The notes beneath the pieces are model-generated. The model was not told the DNA's origin and made no database searches. It saw only the letters and a program-made list of their open reading frames with translations. From Hippopus hippopus (lineage: Eukaryota > Mollusca > Bivalvia > Cardiida > Cardiidae): a stretch of 64,000 nucleotides of DNA. The stretch is taken from positions 48,895,619-48,959,618 of the forward strand of contig OX328102.1 in the NCBI GenBank assembly GCA_946811185.2, in the 5' to 3' direction. The position numbers were made by a program, and so were the translations under genes. Below are positions 30,939 through 42,429 of the stretch, one piece after another (the first letter of the stretch is position 1; each line of letters opens with the position of its first letter).

Positions 30939-33541
30939 TATGGAACGCCATAGCTGTCATAAGTTAACACAATTTGAGCTGTTTTGTTGGTATGAAATTT
31001 CATTTTGTTGAACAGATATCTTAATATGTCTACCTGGCATGTGATTTGCTCAATACATAACGTTATCGGGTTGAAAATCAATGTTGAGTTGTAATACCGT
31101 TGTATTATTATGTCTACATATGTTGTTGTTATGTTAAGGAGACATGGTGACTTGTCGATTCTTTCTGTTGTTTGGTCAGAAAAGAATGGTGACTTGTCAT
31201 ACAACTGAACCATTATGTTTACACGTTATGTTATTGCGTACATTAGCAATGCTGACCGGTCGGTTCTTTGTGTTGGACGGTTAGAAAACAATGTTGGTTT
31301 ATCAAATGGTTTTATTACTATATCTACAATGCATTTTGTTGTGTTCATTGGACATGTTGCCTGGTTGACTCTCTGTGTTGTTGGCTTAAAAAACAAAGTT
31401 AAGTTGTCAAATGGTCATATCACCAAATCTACTTGACATGTTATTGTGTTCGTTGGAAAGGTTGTATGGTCAACTGTTTGGTGTTGTTGTATTGAAATAC
31501 AAGTTATCATGTCTGCATGCTACGTTACTGTTTATATTGGACATGTTGATTGGTCGATTCTTATTGTTGTTGGGGTTAAAAACAGAGTAAGCTTGTTAAA
31601 CAGCTGTATTATTATGTCTACAAGCCGTATTATTGCTTTGTTACACCATGTTGACTGGTTGATTCTTTGTGTTGTTTGGTTGAAAAATAAAGCCATTATG
31701 TCTAGGTACTACGTTATTGTGTTCACTGGACACGTTGACTGGTCTCTAGTTGTGTTTTTGTGTTACAAAATTAAGCTAGTATGCCTACATGCAACGTTAT
31801 TATGATTATGTCCTATTAACACGATGACATGTCTTGTAGACATAAAAATACAACTACTTCACAACCTAGCATTGCTTTAAACAAATCAATACAGAAAGTC
31901 CACCAGTCAACTTGTCCAGTGAACACAATAACACAGCACGTAGACGTAATAATACATCTGTTTGACAATTTAACTTTGTTGTTTAACCACACAACACTAA
32001 CAATCGACAACTCAACATGTCAAATGAACACAATAAAACGCCATGTTAACATAGCAATATAACAATTTGACAACCCAACATTGTTTTTTTAAGCCAACAA
32101 CATAATGACTAGACCAGTCAGCATGGCTAATGAACACAATAACATGGCGTATAAACATATTAATTTAACTATCTGACATGCTAACTTTGTATTTTAACCA
32201 AACAACACAAAGAATCCACCAGTTAACATGTCTCGTAAACACGTAGCATGCAGACATAACAACTCAATTTTTTAACACAACAACATAAATAGTCGACCAG
32301 TGAGTATGTCAGATGAACACAATAAGGCAGCATGCAGACATAACAACTTTGATTTTTAACCCAACAACACAAGGACTCGACCATTCAAGATGTCAAATAA
32401 AGACAATAAATTGGCGTGTAGACATCACAATACAACTGTCTGATGAACCAACATTGTTCATAGACCAACCAACACAAAGAATCAACCAGTTAACATGTCT
32501 TTTAAACGCAATAAGATGACATGTAGATATAATGATCTAACTGTTGACAACTTAACTTTGTTTTTTAACCTAACAACACAAAGGGACGATCGGTCAACAT
32601 GCTCGGTCAGCACAGTACTACAGCATTTCAACAACCCAACATTATCTTTTAACCCAACAGCACAAATAACCTACCAGTCAAAATGTTCTATAAACACAAC
32701 ATGGTGTATAGACATAATGACACAACTGGTTGATAAGCTAACCGTGTTTTTTTAACCCAACGACCTGAATAGTCGGCCAGTCAACGTAGTGTATGCACAA
32801 ACTGAAGTAACATGCAGACATAATACCTTTGTTTTTTAACCCAACAAAACAAATAGTTGACCAATCAACCTGGCCTATGAACAGATCAACATGGCGTATA
32901 AACGCTATAATATAACTCTAGGACACTTTAACTTTGTTCTTTAGCCCAACACCACAAAGAATCGACCAGTCAATATATCCCATAAACACAATAAAGTAGC
33001 ATTCAGACATAACAATACAACAACTTGACAAGTCAACATTATCGTTTAAGAGAACAACGCAAAAGATCGATCATTTTACTCATCTTATCAATACAATAAC
33101 ATTTTAAAAGACACATTTATACAAAACTTAAAGAAGTCAAAAGAGTTCATTAACCTCTACATGACGAAAATTGACAGATTAAAGTACCGGACTAACGCAA
33201 CAACACGTCTGACTGACGTAATAAAAACTTTCGTGTGTCGGACACAGTAACACAGTGCATAGACCTAACAGTAACACCATTTGACAAGTCAACTTTGTCT
33301 TTCAACATAACAAAGCAAAGAATCAAGCAGATCTCTTATTCGATTACCATGATAAGATAGTGTTAAAATATAATAAGTTGAGAGTTCGTCAACTAAACAT
33401 TTATTTATAACATAACAAATCCATGTATTGAGAAAAACACTATTTTAGCTGACGAAATAATGCATTCTATGACATAATAAAGTTTGTTTAAATACGAAAA
33501 CTCGAAATGTATTAACATATGACAGCTACGGCGTTCCATAC
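30939..33541. mobile_element. Foldback transposon with tandem-repeat arms
   Basis: A complete 2603-bp element. The left end, TATGGAACGCCATAGCTGTC at 30939, is the inverted copy of the right end at 33541 (reverse complement TATGGAACGCCGTAGCTGTC). CGATTC flanks both sides (30933-30938 and 33542-33547), a 6-bp target-site duplication. The left arm to about 31806 consists of tandem units of about 83 and 104 bp containing ATGTCTACATG, GTTCATTGGACATGTTGACT and GTTGTTGGGTTAAAAA. The right arm from about 31813 has the complementary units in opposite orientation (CCAACAACACAAAGAATCGA and GCAGACATAA). The arms are unequal, about 0.87 and 1.73 kb. No transposase frame is seen, so it would be mobilised in trans. 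Short frames inside are repeat artefacts. Confidence 0.88.
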
Positions 33542-33547
33542 GATTCA

Positions 33548-34083
33548 CTTGATTCGCTCTCGTTTCATTCATAAATTACTCATCATCACTGACCCCATTT
33601 CTGATAAATGTTTTGAAAGTAAACTGCTGCGAGTATTCCAATTTCTGTTCGCTTGACATTTTGATTATGTTGGCAATATGACAAAATTCAACGCTAAACA
33701 GGTTGTAATCGCCGTTTATTGCATAATTGAAAAGTTGACAACGGGATTACTTGACGCCTCCTTACTAGGACTGTTTACTCATTCTTGCGCTCAACCGAAA
33801 GCAGTAAATATAATAAGGTCACGACAGGCTTGTTAAGCGTTGTAATCTTGTAAGTGAATGCTGTTACGAGTTGCGGTTACACCAGTTTGCCCTCAGCGGA
33901 CGGGTTTTCGAAATTTGTGGTCTCTCTAATCGTCCGGCTCACGCCGACCGATTAAAAATGAAGACATTTGATGTATTCCATATCAATAGTTATTGTTCGC
34001 TGTTAGAGTATATCCAAGACGATAAACATATGCACAATATAAACAGGGTCAGGGATTAAGGAAATCGCATTGACTAAGCTCTT
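33548..34083 (-). other. Possible 3' UTR of the 34084-34308 precursor
   Basis: No other gene is visible. On the minus strand an AATAAA signal lies at 33720-33715, about 365 bp after the stop codon of the small precursor gene, which would make this its 3' untranslated region. Confidence 0.3.
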
Positions 34084-34308
34084 TTAATCGACAATTTTTT
34101 CAGAAGTCCAGTTTCTGTATCTCTTCGTTCGAATCTTCGCAGGTCCAAATCGGCCCATAACTATCTCAAGGGCAAATCTACGTTTTCTGGTCCCGGTTGT
34201 AGAAAGACGACTTTCTTGTGCGGGAGGAGGCGCATTCATATCTTCTGTAGTTGATTGCATGGCCGACGTAAATAGTAATATGAGAACCAATAAGTGTACC
34301 TGATTCAT
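34084..34308 (-). CDS. Candidate neuropeptide or hormone precursor (74 aa)
   Basis: The ATG at 34308 lies one base after a strong acceptor (TTGCTTCATTTTTACAG on the minus strand), so the coding part is probably one exon preceded by an untranslated exon. Residues 1-18 form a clear signal peptide (MNQVHLLVLILLFTSAMQ). Residues 19-40 are a Pro/Ser/Thr-rich spacer. Residues 41-44 are the furin-type site RKRR, 45-61 the candidate peptide FALEIVMGRFGPAKIRT, 62-63 the dibasic site KR, and 64-74 a short acidic tail ending IVD. Architecture and size fit a molluscan prohormone with one product. I do not recognise the peptide family, and RFG is not followed by a basic pair, so amidation at that point is unlikely. 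A secreted antimicrobial or signalling peptide is an alternative. A SINE lies upstream at 34380-34655. Confidence 0.45.
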   Translation of the reverse strand: MNQVHLLVLILLFTSAMQSTTEDMNAPPPAQESRLSTTGTRKRRFALEIVMGRFGPAKIRTKRYRNWTSEKIVD

Positions 34309-34379
34309 CCTGTAAAAATGAAGCAAGTTGAATATATTTGAAATATTACATAAAGAGGCTTGACATTAGTGTTTATGCT

Positions 34380-34655
34380 ATATCGAACTCGACCTGGTAG
34401 CTCTGTGGTGAACGTATCTGATTCGTGACCTGGTGGTTGCGAGTTCGATGCCCAGTTGAGACCAATTGTCCCTCCGGCGATTTTTCGCCTCTCTCCTCTG
34501 ATGCATGTGAGGAAAGTAGTCAGTGGCTTGTAGGGAATTTTGTGTCAGTATTGGTGTGAGAAAGCCGGGAAACACAAGCGAAGATGCACTGACCGCCGTG
34601 ATATGACCTACGCTGTTAAAACGGTGTTAAACTCCAATACAAACAAACAATCATG
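34380..34655 (+). mobile_element. tRNA-headed SINE, family 1
   Basis: Head GGTAGCTCTGTGGTGAACG, B-box-like GAGTTCGATGCC, body matching other copies, and tail TGACCTACGCTGTTAAAACG. TTATGCT flanks both ends (34373-34379 and 34656-34662), a short likely target-site duplication. It lies upstream of the candidate precursor gene. Confidence 0.85.
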
Positions 34656-35484
34656 TTATGCTGGATTTCTTGCACGAGTTATCTAAAACAAGATAAAAAT
34701 GAGACTAGAGATTGGTCGAGAAAACCCTAGAATTTAAATAGGGTATCTTTCAAGAGTCCAACAATAGGGCAACTAGGTCGACTTGTTATGCAGTTTCTCG
34801 TGGAAATACTGGCGGAAAAAGTATATCCTACCAATAATTTTTTCGGCGAAGCTGAATGCACTGGCTTTTAACCTTCTTCTTGGTACTGATAAAGAATTAA
34901 TAGACGGTAATTTGCGATTGGTAAAATATGTGCACATGTCCGGGCCCCTGCTGGCACATTTGCTCGCACATCGATGAAACCACGATCAACAAGCTTTGCT
35001 ACCGATATCCCGGAGCCTTGATTCATACAATAGTAAAGTAATGTAGTAGAAAATGGTTCTTCTCTTGTGCTATTTGGAAATCTAATATTTTTATAAGCGT
35101 TAACCCATAACCCAGTAATCCTCTTTAACAAAAAAAAAAAAAAAAAAAACAGCGAGGAAAAAAAAGCAATTGCTTGTGTGGTTACTTTCCATTATTCTAC
35201 TTCATATTGAACTACAAATGAGTTTCAATATTCATATCCCAGTTCTCTTACGCCGCCTTTCTTTTATAACGATATTTCTTGTTTGTTAATATTTCATAAA
35301 AATGCAAATGAAAATCAAACAGAATATCAAAAAGGAGTCAAAATTCCAGTAGCTAAATTGTGCTTGTTCGCAAAACTTTCAGTGAAAAAGAAACACTTTC
35401 GGTCTGTAACCATAAGTAAAGTTCAACAGTTCCTCGAATTTAAATATATTTGTAATAAGGTCACCGTTACTACAAAGGCTGTCA

Positions 35485-35890
35485 TTTGTCACAACTCGGC
35501 CGATTCCGTACCTACATCTAACCTCGTCTGTATCAAATATGAAATACTGCCAGTCTTGTGATCTAAATATGGCGGCGCCCTGTAAATTGATTAGCAACGG
35601 CAACAACAGTCACAGCGATAAGCAGCCTATCGCTGAAAAATGCTAACGTAATTGATAGACCGAGTTAAAAAAAACAAATGTACAAACTGTTTGTCATCGG
35701 AAATCTATTTAGAAAGATTCCCACGAAAAAAATGTGACTAGTATTTGCTTTCTAAGTGGAGTGTTACTATTTTAAGAACGGTGAAGAGGTGTACTTCCGG
35801 CGAAGAAACGTACCGTGTAGGTGCATATCAATTTATGTGATACAGCCGAGGGACTTGATCAGTGGATCATCCGAGGTTTGCGGAATGAGA
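35485..35890 (+). repeat. Dispersed repeat R400, copy 1
   Basis: Shares, with divergence, the blocks ACTCGGCCGATTCCGTACCT, TTAGAAAGATT, GAAGAAACGTACCGTGTAGG and ACAGCCGAGGGACTTGATCA. The other copies are at 41105-41525 (inverted) and 45120-45480 (direct). No coding role is evident. Confidence 0.65.
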
Positions 35891-36111
35891 GGGCTGATGG
35901 ATAATTTCGCGGAATTTTCTTCTCAAGAATTTATTTCTTAACTTATCGCATGAAACCTCGTATACAAGTAAAACCATTTATTTTCTCTTTCACTATCAGG
36001 TTGGTGAATAGATATCTTATGCTTGAGAGGAATGAATGGTATCCATGGCAACCACTTTTTGAATAAATTAACCCTTAAACTGCTAAACGCGGCTCACGGA
36101 CCTTTTGCGGA

Positions 36112-36428
36112 CAGTGTAGATCAAGATCAGACTGCACAGAACGTGCAGTCTGATCTTGGATCTACACTGCCCGATAAGGAGATATTTTTTCTCCAAAAAG
36201 TAATTTTGAAATAGCATCATTTGGGTTTTTCGAACGGCTTGAACGTTTCGTTGAACTCATTTAGCGGGATAAGGGTTAAAAACTCGAATACATCACCAAC
36301 CTGTGTAAACACATTTGTCTACAAATGGTATGAGCGGTTTCGGGATGGTAGAACCTATAAGCGGACGGTATAGATCAAAGATCAGACTGCACGTTCTGTG
36401 CAGTCTTATCTTGATATATGCCGTCCGC
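36112..36428. repeat. Two foldback hairpins of the GATCAGACTGCAC type
   Basis: 36112-36169 (arms CAGTGTAGATC / GATCTACACTG) and 36361-36428 (arms GCGGACGGTATAGATCAA / complementary GCCGTCCGC end). Both have the GATCAGACTGCAC core. They are separated by about 190 bp within what looks like one larger degenerate element starting with CCCTTAAACTGCTAAACGC. Confidence 0.7.
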
Positions 36429-36429
36429 A

Positions 36430-38235
36430 AAAGTTAATGGTTTCGCCCATTGTGCCGAAAGGGTTAATGACAAAAGACCGGTCGGCTGACGTCGACTGAA
36501 AATTTAAATACATTTTAACACCCTCATTGTTTACTTTTGGCAGCTATAGGGCCTTTAAAATGGACTTTAACAAAAAAATCAGTGGTTGTAAAAAAGCAAA
36601 AACATAATTGTTTTTTTTTTAATTTGCTTATTGTGATGTAATTTCTACAGTGTTCTCGGGGTAAAAATTATTAATATAATTTCAAATCTTACCTTAACAG
36701 TTCAGTATTCTCTGCTTTTTTTTTTTGTGATGAAATTATTTTAAGCCGCTCTGAAAGCTATCAACTTCCAATGTGCCAATGAATCACACAATCCTGCCAA
36801 CTCCATGCTATATGGATAATATGTGTCGACTGAATGTAGGAAGAAAAGCCATCTGCCAAGTTAAGTGACAAATTTTTTACATGATGTATTAGTTTATTAT
36901 TATGGCCCTATTGAAATATGAATGTTCCAGTACAACTGAAATACTATTTTTATGCAGTACTAATTCTATCAGATATCGTATGACAATAGAGTGCTCAGCT
37001 GTGACATGGGACAGGAAATTTGCATCCAGGGGCGTAACTTCCTGTACGCAAAATTGGAGAACTTTGCGTACACTTTGCACAGAAAGAAAAACATTATTTC
37101 GTGAAATTCTAAGCCCTTTCTTTGGCAAACGTTTTATCAAATAACATCTTCAGAAGTCACCAAATAGCTTCTATAATTCCAAATTTTCCTGGGAAAGCCC
37201 CCCAGACGACCCCCTGAAAATCCACTCCCACACCGTCCCCCTCTCAGCGACCCGCATCTTGGGTAATACCTTTGATATCACGTTTGCGTATAATTTATGT
37301 TTGGGTTAGCTATGCCCCTGGCATCCTACATGCAATCAAAAGGTTAACCATTGTAAGCATAGGCTACATATATTTTTGAGGCCCATCAAACTATTACAAA
37401 CTTCACAAATAAGTCCTTACTTTGTGGGGTAAATATAAATGATTCAAAATTATGTACATTCTGTTTGCAAACACTTTAAGTCTCTGATGCAGAGTATTGC
37501 AATGATTGTGAGAAAATTTGACAGCAAAATTTGACCAGACATTACAAATTGATCATCGGACCATGCATTTAAGATCTTATAATGATAAACTACACGTGTT
37601 ATCCTTAAAAATTAAGAAAATGCCTTTATTGATGTAGAAACAAATCAAATAAACCTTTTTATAAATGGCAGAAAAAAAAAAAAAAAACAGTCTGAATTCT
37701 AAAACAAACGTTTATAGATTTACAGAAAAGTTGAAAATGAAACAATACGTACAACAAAACCTCCCATTAGCAAAATTATGTAGGCATATAGTTCTGGAAA
37801 AAAAAAATCGATTACCTGAATATGTGTTTTTTGTTTCATTTTTTTAAAATTATCACTTCGTGAAAAACTTAATAAATCACAACTTTTGAAACTTTTGAAA
37901 TAAGAGAAAGCAATGATACTAAACAGTAATGAAAAGTTTATGGAAAAGGGAGCAACTGAGAGAAATTTTATGAATGATTGCTTCCATTTTTTTTTTTTTC
38001 CAAATGAATATTAAAACACTTTGATTAGTTCATAATAATCAAATGAAATGTACTATCTACACAGTGACACGCCGTAGCATTAACAGCCATTACTTGCGAA
38101 AGAAAGTCTTTACCTATAGGCAGCGGATTTCAAAAATGTGACATAATGAGAAATGATCTTTGTCCAAAAATGTCTTTTATTTTGTTGAAAGAACGATGGG
38201 GTTAATTCATATAAAATGATAGGTACAGAAAAGTA
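36430..38235. other. Intergenic, no gene seen
   Basis: An F2 MITE end lies at about 36490-36560. The rest is AT-rich unique sequence with poly-A and poly-T runs and no supportable gene. Overlapping frames at 36889-37144 on both strands are not conserved with anything I recognise. Confidence 0.5.
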
Positions 38236-38239
38236 TTAA

Positions 38240-40770
38240 ATGATTCAGATTTACCGAAGGTCCCAACAAAGACTTACCAGCAAAGATCGTCTGCACCTTA
38301 GCGTGGAAGGTGAGTATATTTTTGTCCATAATATAAACAACGCAGTGGAGCGAGTAAAAGATAATTTCTTGGAATTCAACAACGTCGAAACCGAATCGGA
38401 TCAACCCGCAATACCTGAACAAGTGAGAAATCATGTTTCGACCCCTTGCAACGAAGAATGCACTTGTAATTCCAAGTCGAAGCATTTCCTGATGTATGGG
38501 GAATGAGTTCCACTGACAAAGTCATGCAATTAGGCGAGGAAATGATGATCCTACGCTGTCCATAACAGATAGGAAATGGATTATGGGGCTGCCATTAAAT
38601 CAAACGAAAACATTCAAAACACATGTATTTTAACTACTCGTATATGAACCTCGCTATCGTCCTGACTCTGATTCTGTGAATGTAGTTGATTACCCCAGCG
38701 ATCTAGATAGGAAAGAAGATTGGCGAGCTGACGGATATCCGTGGAGGAAAAACGGTCGAAGAATATATTGATCACTTAGGAAAAGGATCCAGCAGATCTT
38801 CTTCAAAGGTTGTAATCAGGGAAATACTAGTGATTCATTCCAAAAACACGCATTCAGATTCGTTGATAATGATATAATGGCCTATCTATTTTTGTTTAAT
38901 TCGGAGAAAAGCTATCAAGGACTACCTAACAGAAACGGAATGGCCGCCAACACAAACGAACAATTTCATCGTTTATACAGAAAACAAAATCGCATGGACT
39001 AAAGACATCGCTGCTAAATCATATTGGAAGCCTCTCCCAATTTTAACATCTGAGTTATTAAAATGAAAAAGAAAAGACAGGCACATCAAGTGTTACATAC
39101 GTAAACAATCGAGATTGTCCAATGACGTACTCTATGGATTATATGGATTATATCAGCTGGGTGACTATGTAATGAGCATCAAAACTACACTCGACCTTGC
39201 AGTTGCTGTAGGGAACACAAAAATAATGGTTGAATTTTACAGACTATTGCAACAGAAAGACCTGAACATAGAACTTCATTATGACACTACTTTCAACTCC
39301 GATGAGTTCTATGTTTCTGCCCAAGTTTTCAGACGTCCTATGTTCAACAGCAAGCTAATAATTCCTATTGCCTTTCAGCTGCACGAAAGAAAATTCCAGA
39401 AATGTCACGAAGAACCCACTGAAATCTTATAATATGAAATTCCACCTGCTTGTGAAAAAAAACAAAACTACTCTTTGTGTTGTGAAATCAGAGAATCTGG
39501 TATTATGAACGCGTTTGAAAATAATTTGGTAAATTACTCGTTTGTTGGAACCACATATTTAATGATGGTGAGAAAAATGTTGACAAAAGAGTGTATAACT
39601 CACAAGTTCGGCAGTTTTTGCACAGTGGAACACGACAGGACTTTCATACGAAATATGACAAAATGGAAACAGAATGCAGTGAACCATTTATGAAACACTT
39701 TGAAGCAAATATTTATGATTGACTCAATCAAGAAGTATGGAGGTCACTGGGTTCTTGAGACTACTTAATTGAATTGATTGATTACCTGTTTGGTGTTTAA
39801 CGTCATTTTCAACATTATTTCAGTTATATCGCGGCGGCCAGTGCACCTATCTATGGCTTCCTGGAGTCTCTTTTACTAGTACTTCGCACAATTTTCTTTC
39901 CAAGCCACTGACTACTTTCCCATATAACCATCGTCGAGACAATGGCCAGTAGTGGGAGAGGAATGAATCCTGTCGCAATGACTATCATCAATCCTCGGAA
40001 AGAAATTGGCCGAGCCAGGGATCGAACCCACTACCCCCTGGCCTCAAGTCTTGTACGATACCGACTGAGCTACCGACGTTCGGCTACATAACTGAAAAGA
40101 CTTATAGAAGACAAAAATGATCGATGATATCGCACTGTATATGAAATGCTATTAGGCAACTCATCAGTGCGATTTGTTACAGGCATTCTAAGGAGAAAGC
40201 AAATGGACACTGCATGAAGATTACCTATTTGCCACCAGAGATCCCAACAGTGAAATACTTCCGAACAATGTTTGCCATCCAGACAAAAAGTTAGATTTAA
40301 TTAGGGCAGAAATTACTGAAATAATAGGGATACTGGAGGCAGACATCAGAAACATTGTCATATTACTAATGAATCTACTGATTCTACAGAGGAAAAAAAT
40401 CTCGCATCAAGTGAAGACGAAATCAAGCATACTAAGAAAGGTCCAATGTACCACCGGTCGCTAGCAGTAAAAACGATAGCAGAAAACGATGTAAAATTAG
40501 TTCCGAAGATGGGTGCGTTTATATTCAAAGGACAACACAATGACAAATATTCTGACACATTATTTCCAAAGGGATCGTGGTCCTGTCCAGTTACATCGAG
40601 GTCTTGTCATATTATGACGGTAATGTTTTGTATATGGATAGAGATTCCAAACGAAAAGAAAATAATTAATTTAATCCAGCTAAGAAGAAATTATAGACCA
40701 AAACATTCAAAGAAATGTGAGAGAAAGAAAGACCGCACTGGGGACACTGATTTTGAATGGTTTAACCAAT
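38240..40770 (+). pseudogene. MULE-like transposase-derived pseudogene, split by a SINE
   Basis: Scattered frames line up as one degenerate protein. EDWRADGYPWRKNGRR near 38720 and KHAFRFVDND near 38845 recall the N-terminal domain of a protein family common in bivalve genomes. LNIELHYDTTFNSDEFYVS near 39265-39320 supplies a DDE-like Asp, and IIPIAFQLHERKFQKCHEEP follows near 39357-39420. KYSDTLFPKGSWSCP...CHIM near 40540-40615 looks like a decayed SWIM zinc finger, with Trp in place of the first Cys. IINLIQLRRNYRPKHSKK follows near 40665. Stops and frame changes are frequent, and a family-2 SINE (39775-40085, minus) interrupts it. Assignment to the MULE superfamily is inference from motif order; no terminal repeats were identified. 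Confidence 0.4.
39775..40085 (-). mobile_element. tRNA-headed SINE, family 2
   Basis: Read on the minus strand, CGTCGGTAGCTCAGTCGGTA (A-box) and GGGTTCGATCCCTGGC (B-box) lead into the family body and a GACGTTAAACACCAAACAG-like tail. It is inserted in the MULE-like pseudogene. Confidence 0.85.
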
Positions 40771-41104
40771 CAGGAGTTGTGTTACCCCCTAAATCTATAA
40801 TTAGAAGACGTATGGTTGGTAAATGGGGACCCTGGTATGTGAGTATTTGTAAAATGTTGAAAAGGAGATACAGGGTTAAAATATCTACTTCATTTTTTTC
40901 CTTTTCGAGCTTTCTACCTCAGGTTCGTTTACACACTGGATCGGGCAACGAAAGGGTTTTAGTCGTAAGATGAATGGAATGTGTGCATCATTATTTAACA
41001 TATCAGTTGTTAGATAAACAACAAATTTGCATTGTTAAATTAGAGATTTTTTTTGTTCCATTCAAGTATTTTAATCGTTTGAAAACATGGTTACAAAACA
41101 TTCG

Positions 41105-41525
41105 GCACACCTCGGGTGATGGGAGCCATCATATCCCTCGGCTGTATCTGGAGGATTAATATGCATCAGATCGATACATATCCGGAAATACGCCGGTTTA
41201 CCGTTCTGAAAATTGTAAGGCTCCTCTTAAAAAACGAAAGCTTGAGTTTCAATTTTCTATCGAAATCTTTCTAACTATGTTTCAGTTGAGTTGGCAAACA
41301 GTTCGTACATTCATTATTTATAAATTCCGATTAAAGTTTTCACCGACAGATAAACAGATGTGAATAACTTCATCGAGGTTGTTTATGTCGATGCTAAACG
41401 ACTGACAGTGGCGCGCCATGTATAAGATCACGTGATTCGCAGTTCAAATGGAAACGACCGTTATACGGACGAGGTTAGATGTAGGTACGGAATCGGCCGA
41501 GTTGTGACGAGTGGGTTACAAAAGT
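41105..41525 (-). repeat. Dispersed repeat R400, copy 2 (inverted)
   Basis: The reverse complement matches 45120-45480 and, more weakly, 35485-35890. It includes AAGATCACGTGATT, the TTCAGAACGGTAAACCGG block and, at its upstream end, TCGGCCGATTCCGTACCTAC. Confidence 0.75.
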
Positions 41526-41608
41526 ACAAATTATTGGACTAACACATTAATTATTTTTTTTATTCTCTGTCATAGATGACTGAACAAAGGACACAACATG
41601 TCTCTGGC

Positions 41609-41973
41609 TAAGTGAGTTCCACGTGCAGTACGTGATTATCCGCGGATATCACTCTCTTGGTGAGTTTAAGAAAACTAGACCGTCATTTAAGCGTATGTAT
41701 TGTACAACTATGCCGCTTTGAAAATGCGAGATTGACCATAGAACTCCGGAGACAGGCGATGGGACTGCTACAGGCTGGCCAGTATAGGCGAAAGGTAGTT
41801 GGTGCCCTTAACTGCACCCCTTCCACGATCGCCAGATTGTAGAGAAAATTTAATAAATAGTTACGCAAGACTTTTTATCTCTGTTCATTGATGAAAAACG
41901 AAAAAAAACACGATAAATCGTTCACTCAGGAGTACCTTTTTGATTATCACGTGCTGCACGTGAAACTCACTTT
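41609..41973 (+). mobile_element. Non-autonomous Tc1-type element with HTH remnant
   Basis: Terminal inverted repeats AAGTGAGTTCCACGTGCAGT (left, about 41610) and the complement of AAGTGAGTTTCACGTGCAGC (right, about 41973) bound about 365 bp. Inside, a frame at about 41725-41865 reads LTIELRRQAMGLLQAGQYRR and then GALNCTPSTIARL. That is the N-terminal helix-turn-helix of Tc1-like transposases. A stop follows and the catalytic DDE domain is missing. It is therefore an internal deletion derivative that keeps part of the DNA-binding domain. Confidence 0.65.
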
Positions 41974-42429
41974 GTGTCAAACACATGTTTGGTTATTTGT
42001 CCCGTCAACTGTTACAGAAAATCAATAAAATGTACATGGCGAGTATCACATATGCTTGGGGAATTGGTTGTGATATATTCACGCCCTAGAAATTAAATAT
42101 GAAAAAAAATATCACGTAAGTTTGGTGTTGCTTGGAAGTTTGGTATATATATTTCATTTCGGCTGCAGTTTCCCTCTTTGTGTAGTTTGCCCGCGTTGTT
42201 CGTTAAAACCTACTCGACTTCCCCCTCTTACTTTTATTGTAACAAGAGGGGGTTTTTTGTCACAAAAACACACAAACGTTATACAACTCTACTTTCGTCT
42301 TGACGTGTTCGCTTTTTTTAACTGCTTCTTTTACATTTGATTTTTAAATGCTTTGATCATGATATATTATAAACTTTCTTGTTCCAAACTGTTCGCTTGA
42401 TTAATCGAGTTACGTCATTACACCACATT

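Noticed and set aside
31215..32755. Several plus-strand frames of 60-120 codons with repeated DWSILIVVG-like text
   Set aside because: They are translations of the tandem units of the foldback element, on both strands, without a consistent start or codon bias.
40974..41159. 61-codon frame near R400 copy 2
   Set aside because: It runs into the dispersed repeat and shows no motif.
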